Of a stretch of DNA of 64,000 bases, positions 55,601-64,000 are shown one piece after another. The translations under genes were made by a program, and so were the position numbers. Each line of letters starts with the position of its first letter. Position 1 is the first letter of the stretch. The stretch covers positions 3,968,001 through 4,032,000 of the forward strand of contig JAYJMM010000112.1 of assembly GCA_037349105.1 (NCBI GenBank), in the 5' to 3' direction. Source of the stretch: Limnomonas spitsbergensis (Eukaryota > Chlorophyta > Chlorophyceae > Chlamydomonadales). A model generated the notes under the pieces. That model saw only the letters and a program-made list of their open reading frames with translations. It made no database searches and was not told where the DNA came from.

Positions 55601-58600
55601 GACTGTCTGGAGCTTTTTATGTACAGTATGCGCCATCCTTCAAAACTATTAATGATGTGGGAAGGCTTTGTACATCAACAGGAGTGGAGCTTTGGTTCAA
55701 ACTGCGAGTGCTGATCAGACATTTTGATGCCTGCCCGCCTGCTTTCATTCAAACTGCAGGTCCTGGTCAGGAACCGAGGCCAGCATAGTCACGATACCTC
55801 CAACTCCAATGCTGGCCTGGTGGCAAAGGACGCGTTGACCATGGAAGGTGGGTTACTTTGCATCTGACCACCTACAGTTTGGCTGCAATCCAGCTCAAAT
55901 TAAGCCACCCATCTGCAATTCAACTACAATGCAGCTACAACTCAGCTACAACTCAGCCGTGATTCAGCCACAATTCAGCTGCAATGCAGCTATAATGCAG
56001 CTACAACTCAGCTACACCTCAGCCACGATTCAGCCACAATTCAGCTGCAATTCAGCTACAACTCAGCTACAACTCAGCCACGATTCAGCCACAATTCAGC
56101 CACAATTCAGCTGCAATTCAGCTGCAATTCAGCCATCCGGTTCCAATTCAGCTAACCACGGCCGAGGGGACATGGTGCAGAGAGACCTGCTCTGCTTGGG
56201 ACTCTAGCTGCATGCTGTTGAAAATTACATCTCATCTGCCCAGTGGTGGCCGCCCGGCAGTTCTCGAAAATAATAGTCAATATGATCAAACCGTTCGCAA
56301 ATCTCTGCTCATTCCTCGCCACTGGTGACGTTCTCCTGTCTGCTCTTATCTTGACTGAGAACCTTTGGGCCGAAAACCCTCAAACCCTTCAGCCCTGGTT
56401 TCTGAGCCCGACCCATCTGTCCGCAGGTGGCATGTGCCCCAGGTTGCTTCTTGCCTTGACCCTCAAAACCTTAACTCTTGACCCCGAGCCTTGAACCCTG
56501 CACTTCAAGCTGAAGATGGCAGGTGCCCCTGGCTGCTACTTCCCATAACCCTTACCTCTAAACTACGCTGCTCCTGACCTGAACCATTAACCCTGAACCC
56601 CCTTGACTGCTAGCAGCAGATGACGTGCTCCTGTCTGTTCCCGGCCTTGAGCCTAAACCCTTAAAAGCTGCTCCTGACCAAGACCCTGAACCCTGAACCC
56701 CACCCTGGCCGCAGATCACGTGCCTCTGGCTACTCAGATGCGGAGCATGACGGGGGTCTGCAGGCAGGCCCCGCACTCCCAGTATGGCTTCCCCAGCTAT
56801 ATCTCCTCAGCCGCTGGATCCGGGCCTGTCGCTGGATCCGGGCCTGCCTGGGCGCCCAGGGTAAAGTGGGAGTGCAAGTGTGTGTGGATGGACCCTAAGA
56901 TGAAGTCTGCAGGCGCTGGGTGAGTGTGGGCTTGCACTGCTTGTGGTGCGTGTGGGGGTGGGGTGTCGGTGCATGTGGGGTGGGGGAGATGCAGGCACTG
57001 GGTGAGTGTGTGATTGCACTGTTAAAGGTGTGTGTGTGGGGGGGGGGGGGGGGCAGGTGGATGGACCCTAAGATGAAAGCTGCGGGCGCTAGGTGATGGA
57101 GGGGGAGGATTGCAGGCGCTGGGTCATGGAGGGGGGGAGGTGTAGGTATTGGGAGGAGGAGGGGCTGGAGAGTGGTGGCGGGAGGAGGGTTGTGGAGGCA
57201 GGAGGGGCGGGGGAAGGGGGAGGAGGACTGGGAAGAGGGTGCTTTCGGGAGGAGAGGAGGGAGGGAGGAGGGAGGAGGGGGGTGGGAGGGCTGGGTCTGA
57301 TCGCAGCCTTACCAAAATGCATGGAATCGGCATTGACGAAAGGAAGAGTGTTGAAGCTCAGGGTGGAGGATTTGTGGTAAGGGCAAGAAAAATGGAGTCG
57401 GGTAAACACGAGAGGAGTGAAGGATGGCGATGGGGAGAGGGACAGAGATGCTGTGTGTTGCAAGTATAAACCGTACTCGCTGGGGGGGAGGTTTTGGAGC
57501 CAGATCTGGCAAGATGTACATCCTGTACCCTGAAGTTGGCTTAGATCCATGCCCTGCGGCCTCCCGACCCCGTAGTCCTGCCAAGATGGCTTGGCGATCC
57601 AATGGTGATCATTTGGCGGAAGGAAAGTGAACACGGAATAATGTCTGTTGGTGGAGATTTGGTGATCTGAGGCTGGTTTTCTGATGGTGATTCAGCTCTG
57701 GTGAAGGGATTCCTTGCATGGCCAGGAGATCGCTGCGGGCTCGCTGGTTTTTTCTCCTAGTGTTCTAAGGCCACAAGCGCGCTTCCACTACGCGAGTGCT
57801 GGCTAGGAACAATTGAGCGACCCTCCCTGCTGGGCCCGTCGAATTTCCAGGAGAGTGGGGGCAGGAAAGCCTTGGATCGTATTTCCCATGGGGGTAAGAT
57901 GGTTTGGGCGGTACAAGCTCGGTGGTAAGGTGGTAAAGCTATTCCACTTTTTTAGTTGTTGACGTATCGGTAACTCCAATCACCAGACTGAATCACCATG
58001 CTGTCATCGCAGTACGGTAAGCGGCATGAAGACATATCCGTAAGGCATACATGTACAACAATGCAGCTGGAATTTGCACCCAGCGTCACACTGTGTGATG
58101 CCCGTGCTGTATTTGAACCACATCACAGCCGTACCGTGCTGTATTTTTACCACATCACAGCCGTACCGTGCTGTATTTGTACCACATCACAGCCGTACCG
58201 TGCTGTATTTGTACCACATCACAGCCGTACCGTGCTGTATTTGTACCACATCACAGCCGTACCGTGCTGTATTTGTACCACATCACAGCCGCACCGTGCT
58301 GTATTTGTACCACATCACAGCCGTACCGTGCTGTATTTGTACCACATCACAGCCGTACCGTGCTGTATTTGAACCACATCACAGCCGTACCGTGCTGTAT
58401 TTGTACCACATCACAGCCGTACCGTGCTGTATTTGTACCACATCACAGCCGTACCGTGCTGTATTTGTACCACATCACAGCCGTACCGTGCTGTATTTGT
58501 ACCACATCACAGCCGTACCGTGCTGTATTTGTACCACATCACAGCCGTACCGTGCTGTATTTGTACCACATCACAGCCGTACCGTGCTGTATTTGTACCA

Positions 58601-61600
58601 CATCACAGCCGTACCGTGCTGTATTTGTACCACATCACAGCCGTACCGTGCTGTATTTGTACCACATCACAGCCGTACCGTGCATTCACCTCTCACTGCG
58701 CGCAAGGCATGTACCGCATGAGTACTGCAGCCGTATTGCACACTCACCCTCTCACAGAACGATGCATGAGCCGCATGTGTACTACCTGCAGGTCGGTTTA
58801 ATGTGGCTCGGTCCAGATGTCCTGTAAGGTCTTCCTGCGTGAGGCTGTGAGCTATGTATGTACTGTATGTGTAATGCCTGTACGCTGGTTCTAAGGTCCG
58901 AGTCCAGAAGTCCTGTACGGTTTTGATGTGTGTATACAGCATGATCCGCATGTGTACTGCCTGTCTGCGGGTTCAATGCGTCTGAGTCGAGGAGTTCTTT
59001 CAGGCTTTCGTGTGTGAGTAATGCATGTGCCTTGTTCGTGTGTGAGTAATGCATGTGCCTTGTTCGTGTGTGAGTAATGCATGTGCCTTGTTCGTGTGTG
59101 AGTAATGCATGTGCCTTGTTCGTGTGTGGGTAATGCATGTGCCTTGTTCGTGTGTGAGTAATGCATGTGCCTTGTTCGTGTGTGAGTAATGCATGTGCCT
59201 TGTTCGTGTGTGAGTAATGCATGTGCCTTGTTCGTGTGTGAGTAATGCATGTGCCTTGTTCGTGTGTGAGTAATGCATGTGCCTTGTTCGTGTGTGAGTA
59301 ATGCATGTGCCTTGTTCGTGTGTGAGTAATGCATGTGCCTTGTTCGTGCTGCCTGTATGGTCCTGTGGGTTTAGGGTTTAGGGTTATGTGGGCCAAGACC
59401 AGAAGTCCTCTAAGGCTTTCATTGTAATACCGGCATCTTGGTTCAATGCTTGTGAGTTGAAAACTCCTGAAATTATTTCGTGTGTCAGCAATACATGTAC
59501 CGCATCTATACTGCCTGCAGGTTAATTCGATGTGGTTGGGTCCAGAAGTCTTCTAAGGCTGTCAAGTGTGAGCAGTGCAAGGCACCCCGCTGGAACGGCC
59601 CCCGCGGCCAGCTGAGACAGCGTGTGTGGGCTGTGTTGCAGGGGCAGGGTGGAGCGCTTCTAACTGCGAGTCAGGTAGAGAGTCGACAGGGAGCATGCCA
59701 AACTGAGGCAGCGGGGGTGGGCTGTGTGCTGCAGGGCATGGGTGGAGCGCTTCCGACTGTATACCAAATAAGGTGCTCTGCTGCAGGCCTGCAGGGGGGG
59801 TGGGCGCGGCGCTTAGTGTTACCGCAAGGCAGGTACAGCTGAGGCAGCAAGGGCGGTCTGTGCTACCCAGGGACAGGTTGGAGCATATCCGACTAAAGAT
59901 TAAGTAAGGGGCTCTGCTGTAGGCCTGCATGGGCGAGTGTGGGCTTTATCTTACCGCAAAGCAGGTGCGGCTGAGGCAGCGGGTCTGTGTGGTGCTGTGG
60001 GCTGCAGGGTCGGGTGGAGGGCGTGGATCGGCGAGTCAGGGATAGCAGGTGTAGGTGTTAAGGGGGGGGGGATATGGGGAGTTTTCGCCAGGGCAGGGGC
60101 AGGATAACTGTGAATTGGTCAGTGCAACCCCAGAGTAGCACACTACAGCACCCAGCACCCTCAACACGCACACCCTCTCTGTCCCTGCCCGGCTGCATTC
60201 CCGTGTCTTAGGCTAAGCCCTTTCACAACATCCTCTCCCTGTTGTTGCGTCCTTACTATGGCCGGCCCAGCGCCCAGCACCTTCAACCCGCACCCCCTCT
60301 CTGCCTTTGCCTACGACAGCCAGGCGCATTCTCGCGTCCTTTGCTATGGCCTGTTTTTTGCAAAGACCTACCACAGCATCCTCTCACCATCCTGCCACTC
60401 ATGTCCTCTCCCTCCCTCGCAGGTGCACTGTCGCGTCCTAACCATGGCCTACCCCAGCACAGTTCCCGGAGACAGCATTGGGACACAACCGCAACAAATA
60501 ACAACTGCAGCAACAACAGCAGCAGCTGGAACAGCTGCAGCAACAGCAAGCATGCCAGCCACTGGCACCCCGCCTCCTTCCCCCGCCCTAGCTCTGCTCC
60601 ACCGCGCCCCACCGGTGGGCCTGCTGTTGCCGAGCCTCTCCGAGGTCAAGCTGGAGATCGCTGCATGGATGAGATCCGTCCAGGAGCAACGGCTGCAGCG
60701 CCAGCTGTACGGCAGTACTACAGACAGTACAGAAGCGCGTAGTACAGTCTGGGGCCTGCCCGGGCCGCCTAGGCGTAGGCTGCCTCTGCCTCGGGGGACT
60801 GCGGCCCGAGCAATGCACGCAGGGCCCGTGATTGCCGACGAGGTTCCGCCTGGCTTCCGTCCAGCTTCCCCACAGGTTCCACCAGGTCCTCGCACAGCTG
60901 CCACCCAGGCTGTGGGCCTGCCGCGCGCAGGATCCTGCGTGCCCCTAGAGCCTGCGCCCGCCCGAGGGGCGGATTTGCGGGAAAGAGGCGGTGTAGTGAA
61001 GGCGCTTCCCCTACTGCGCCTCCAGGATGTATTAGGCAGATGGGTGGGCTCGGCAGGCATGCTGCAGCCTGGGCAGCAACATCAGGAGCAACAACAGCGG
61101 CAACAACAACAGCAGCCACAGCAGCAGCAGCAGCAGGCGCGGCATCTTGAGGGTGTAGACCGTATGGATCTAGGTATGGATCTAGGTATGGATCTAGATC
61201 CGGTTGTGGAGGTCCCGTCTGCCCACCCCGCTGCCGCATCTGCTGCTTCGTACGGTGCGGCGGCGGTCATGGGCATCATGCGGGAGATGTACAGCACAGG
61301 CGGTACAGAACAGGTGAGGGGGCTGAGCTCTCTCTGTGGACCCAAGGTATAGGGTTTAGGTTTTCCTTAAAAAGTCCCTTTAACCCGATCCGGTGACGAC
61401 TGGAGAGGCTGAGTTTCCTCTGACGGACCAAGATGTAGGGTATAGACTTAAGAGACACCTTGAACCCCAAAAACACGGGAGCTAGTGACGACGTGTGCGG
61501 CTGGGATTGCTTCGTTGAGCCTATTTTGCTTAAGAACCTGCGTTTCTGCGCCCATGGCAACATTTGTAAAATTATTCGAAAACGTACCGTATTTGGAAAT

Positions 61601-64000
61601 AACTGCATGTCCCTCTCCCCCCAAAACACTCTCTCCTTGCCACTCTCTACAGCCGCTTGCTCAGGCCCAGGCTGCGCGCCCTCTAGGCGATATTTGGATA
61701 CCGTACTTAACAGATATTTGTGCGTCCCTCCCCTGCCCCCCCACCCCACGCACACACTCTCCCTGTCCCTTTTGCAGCTGCCAGCATTGGGCCCTCAGTT
61801 GTCCTCTGCACCCGCATCTCCATCTGTGCCTTAATGCAGATCTGTGCCCCTGATTAGTCTGTTTTTATACTGGTGTCGGTATGTTTTATATTCATTACCT
61901 ACCGCTCCCACTGGCATGCACCCGCCCTACCCCTTGCAGCTGCGTCCCTGAGATTTGTCTCAGATGTCCTCATACATACAAGAAGCTCTGCAAATGTGAC
62001 TTCCCCACCTTTTACACGCACGCGCTTCTTTTGCCCCGTGCAACTTGCCCCCTTAGACTAGTAGCTCTGAAATTGTGACTCCCCCCGTACAGCACACACT
62101 CCTCTTGCCTGCTGCAGCTGCGCCCCTGATATAAGTAGCTATGAAAGTGTGCCCCCCCTCTGTATGACACACGCACTCCTCTTGCCCGCTGCAGCTGCGC
62201 CCCTGATATAAGTAGCTATGAAAGTGTGACCCCCCTATACGACACACACACAGTCCTCTTGCCCATTTCAGCTGCGCCCCGTGATGCATGTACCGCTGGA
62301 AGTGTGACCTCCCCCCACGTACAACACACACAAACTCCTCTTGCCCGTTGCAGCTGCGTCCCTGGGAGGTGTCGCTGGAGCTGCGCAGCGCACTGCTGCA
62401 TCCACACCTGTTGTTACGCCCTCAATGGGAGGGAATGGAAAGACCGCCATGTGCGCCAGCGGCTGGGCAGGAAAAAACGAACGAGCTGAAAGCCGGGGCA
62501 GGAAGAGTGACAGAGACGGCGGGTGGGTCAGGTACAGCGGCAGAGGTGGCGGTTGGGGCAGTGGTGGCGTCTGGGGCAGAAGTGGCGTCTGGGGCAGATT
62601 TGGCAGCTGGGGCTTACCAAGCAGGCGGCGCCCCGCTGACGCAGGCGAGCGGGCAGGCCGAGGCGGCCAGGCAGGCTGCAGAGGGATTGAAGCGGGCCGC
62701 TGCAGACGTTGAGGCGGCTGTCATGGCACAACGGGAACGTGGGGAGGCTGTGGGCCGGAGGCCTGATGCAAGCCGGGGTCCGCTAGGTCCAGCGACTATG
62801 CTCACCTTGGACCAGGCGGCGGCTGCCAGGCGGGCGCGGCGGAGACAGGCGGGTGCGGCGAGCGGGGAGCAGCCGTCGTCAGTCGCGGCTGGAGGGCTGT
62901 TCTCTTCGTGGCCCGAGTGGAGCTGGGAAGGAGCGGGATACGCCGGGAGCGGCGGTCGCGGAGGAAGGGGTAGTGGCGCTGGCGGTGGCAGAGCCGGGGG
63001 CTCCGGGCACGAGGAGGAGGGCGTGTTGGAGAAGGGGGAGGGTACGAGGTTACGTGACGGACCCCGGCAGCGTCCCTGTTCTGAGCAATTGAGCAGAAAG
63101 TCTACTGGTGGTGTTGCTGTGCCTGTCGGTGGGCCGCGGTTGCCGAGAGGGCTACCTGGCGGCGGCGCCCGCGTGTTTGCGGCGGCGGGGCAGGCGGGCG
63201 TCCGGGCGGAGGTGGTGGAGAGGGCCGCGGCGAGGATGATGCTTTTGTCGGGATCCTTGGGGTTGCGAGGGATGCAGACAGGGCTCTTGGGGGAGGTGAG
63301 GCCGGCAGCGGCAGCACCAGCGCCAGGAGCAGGGGTGGCAGGAGCAGAGGCTGATGCCCCAGCAGCAAAACAGCATTCAACAGGAGCAGAGGCTGATGCG
63401 CCTGCAGCAGCACAGCATGCAGCAGCAGTAGGGGGGTCAGCACCAGCAGGCCTCAGTGAGGGAGGGGTGCAGGCCATCAGCAGTATCCAGCTTGAAGCTG
63501 CAGCACCAGCAGCAGGAGCAACAGCTGGGTCCGTGGGCCCCTGCCCCGCTCACATGCTGCCGCTGTCCCTGCGGCTGCTACTGCCCGTCGCTGTAGGGGA
63601 GCGGGCAATGGCGGTGATACGCGAGAAAAGAAAGCGGGCAGGGACAGAAGAGACGCGAAGGGGACCCACTGCTCGCGTCCACCAGAGACCTGTGCCATCA
63701 GACACGGGTCGGGTGTCAGGTTCCAGGATTGAATTCAGAGGTAGGGCGAAGTCTTCAAGAGCCACTGACGGCCCGAGCAGGCAGTCGGGGCTTGAGGAAG
63801 GGGAGGAGGCAACGGAGGATATTCCTGGGGTGCCCGGCAGCAGCGGACGTGGCCGCGGCGGCGGCAACAGCGGACGTGGCTGCGGCGGCGGCAGTAGCGG
63901 CCGGGGCCGCGGCGGCAGCAGCAGGTCCAGGCAGGCGGTCTCGGACCAGCCGTCAGCGCCGCCACCGGCCTGGGTGGACAGGCCCTTTAAGCAGAGTGGG
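52658..64000 (+). CDS. Multi-exon gene of unknown function, off right edge
   Basis: Exons with agreeing phases: 52658-52692, 52968-53015, 53275-53769, 54006-54147, 56738-56919, 59521-59674, 60423-61313, 62354 to beyond 64000 (1198 codons in the window). Successive features: an N-terminal charged part (MKAELHELWEARLTALAFAN, then PHDVFYAAHCLPEASRRF); an Ala/Ser-rich linker; KHPRKWRQFSKLSRFLRKEE; a Cys cluster (VKWECKCVW, IRCGWVQ, VKCEQCKAPRW) that could bind zinc; a Gln-rich tract (about 61,080-61,135); and an Ala/Gly/Glu-rich final exon ending in RG repeats (SGRGRGGGNSGRGCGGG). No family is recognised. The composition would suit a nuclear chromatin or RNA-associated protein, which is inference only. 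The frame is open upstream of the ATG to an AG at 52630, so an earlier exon is possible. The last exon is open for 549 codons to the window edge. Confidence 0.6.
53855..54005 (+). repeat. Duplicated acceptor module before exon at 54006
   Basis: CCTTCAGTTTTCAAG, CCTTTCAGTTTCCAAAGG and the real CCTCTCAG|TTTCCAAAGCTT follow one another about 65-70 bp apart. The decoys share both the pyrimidine-AG and the first exon bases. Confidence 0.7.
54148..54960 (+). repeat. 78-bp repeat derived from an exon-donor boundary
   Basis: About eight near-identical 78-bp copies (54,309-54,945) plus diverged copies before and after. Each carries CTTGCTCCGGCCTCAGACGC and ends GAGGGACAG|GTGAGG. This matches the 3' end of the exon at 54006-54147 (CGTGCTCCGGCCCCAGGGTC...GAGGGACAG|GTGGGG). 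Every copy therefore retains an exon end and a donor-like site. Confidence 0.88.
55880..56155 (+). repeat. 11-bp minisatellite CAGCTACAACT
   Basis: About 25 copies of CAGCYRCAAYT variants in the intron between exons 54006-54147 and 56738-56919. It has the same period as the large satellite but a different sequence, and the reading is stop-free (IQPQFSCNSATTQLQLS). Confidence 0.9.
56315..56737 (+). repeat. About 100-bp diverged copies of the exon 56738 acceptor
   Basis: GTGACGTTCTCCTGTCTGCT, GTGGCATGTGCCCCAGGTTG, ATGGCAGGTGCCCCTGGCTG, ATGACGTGCTCCTGTCTG and finally ATCACGTGCCTCTGGCTACTCAG|ATG. They are separated by TTGACCCT/AACCCTGAACCC words. Confidence 0.65.
56887..57125 (+). repeat. Copies of an exon-donor boundary after 56919
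   Basis: The exon end GATGGACCCTAAGATGAAG...GGCGCTGG|GTGAGT is followed by partial copies GCAGGCACTGG|GTGAGT (near 57,000), GATGGACCCTAAGATGAAAG...GGCGCTAG|GTGATG (57,060-57,095) and GCAGGCGCTGG|GTCATG (57,112). Confidence 0.75.
58106..58685 (+). repeat. 32-bp minisatellite, about 18 copies
   Basis: Near-identical copies of CCGTACCGTGCTGTATTTGT plus ACCACATCACAG in the intron before the exon at 59521. Stop-free in all three plus frames. Confidence 0.97.
58690..59560 (+). repeat. About 120-bp diverged acceptor modules, with nested 28-bp array
   Basis: Several copies of a module running GCATGTGTACTGCCTGCAGGTT...GGTCCAGAAGTCCTCTAAGG. The last contains the acceptor of the exon at 59521. An inner word (GTGTGAGTAATGCATGTGCC) has itself expanded to about 12 copies of 28 bp at 59,010-59,348. 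Confidence 0.8.
59620..60045 (+). repeat. About 130-bp copies of an exon end and donor
   Basis: The 3' half of the exon at 59521-59674 (CTGAGACAGCG...GTTGCAGGGGCAGGGTGGAGCG...GAGTCAG|GTAGAG) is followed by three diverged copies starting CTGAGGCAGC, each ending near a degraded donor (AAATAAG|GTGCTC; ATTAAGTAAGG; GAGTCAGGGATAG). Confidence 0.75.
60140..60470 (+). repeat. Copies of acceptor and first bases of the exon at 60423
   Basis: CATTCCCGTGTCTTAGGCT, GTTGTTGCGTCCTTACTATGGCC, CATTCTCGCGTCCTTTGCTATGGCC and finally CACTGTCGCGTCCTAACCATGGCC, with intervening CAGCGCCCAGCACC.TCAAC. The last copy follows the CTCGCAG acceptor. Confidence 0.65.
61740..62360 (+). repeat. About 100-bp tandem acceptor modules before the last exon
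   Basis: Five to six copies of CTCCTCTTGCCCGCTGCAG|CTGCGYCCCTG followed by TAGCTATGAAAGTGTGACCCC. Only the last (AG at 62352-62353) leads into the long open exon. The others are potential alternative 3' splice sites that would hit stops. Confidence 0.85.

Noticed and set aside
58074..59396. Repeat ORFs on both strands (32-bp and 28-bp arrays)
   Set aside because: Satellite artefacts in the intron before the exon at 59521.
59521..59674. CW-type zinc finger
   Set aside because: Cys spacing CEQC with a nearby WVQ is suggestive, but the conserved Trp pattern and later Cys residues of that domain are not clear. Kept only as a Cys cluster.

Overview
The window is nuclear DNA from a photosynthetic eukaryote, most likely a green alga. 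The evidence is spliced genes with GT-AG junctions, a PHT4-type plastid phosphate/anion transporter with a long N-terminal presequence, Ala/Gly/Gln-rich low-complexity protein segments, and many short telomere-like CCCTAAA/TTTAGGG patches inside introns. No rRNA, tRNA, CRISPR array or bacterial operon was seen. Genus cannot be fixed from the sequence.

Layout. 1-762 (-): open reading frame running off the left edge, mobile-element-like. 763-1828: non-coding with a 24-bp inverted repeat. 1829-3316: 28-bp minisatellite. 3317-6925: decayed coding DNA, including the RNase H part of a non-LTR retrotransposon on the minus strand. 7470-7930: CATGGGAGG-type repeat. 8123-9256 (+): trypsin-like serine protease. 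9274-14160: mostly non-coding, with a 50-bp and a 29-bp array. 14161-40718 (-): one superfamily 1 (UPF1/SEN1/IGHMBP2-like) helicase gene of about 19 exons. Splice phases agree across most of it and all helicase motifs are present, but the introns total about 23 kb. One intron carries an 11.6-kb 11-bp satellite and another a 3-kb 30-bp satellite. 44284-48129 (-): five-exon PHT4-like transporter. 49211-50484: PIF/Harbinger-like non-autonomous DNA transposon. 52658 to beyond 64000 (+): multi-exon gene of unknown function with a Cys cluster, Gln/Ala-rich segments and a C-terminal RG-rich tract, running off the right edge.

The most striking property is how the introns are built. In all three spliced genes, intron ends are tandemly repeated. 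Copies of a short exon/donor or acceptor/exon boundary, splice dinucleotides included, are stacked next to the real junction (2 to about 10 copies, periods about 35-170 bp). The largest introns hold pure short-period satellites. The very long 'proteins' readable at 19.5-35.4 kb are read-through of these intronic satellites and not genes. The 11-bp and 28-bp units lack stops on one strand and are not multiples of three, so all three frames stay open.

Exon models were made by hand from reading frame, GT/AG positions and phase agreement. The helicase C-terminal exons and the transporter are firm. The helicase N-terminus (with an in-frame TAA) and the 5' end of the 52.7-kb gene are tentative.
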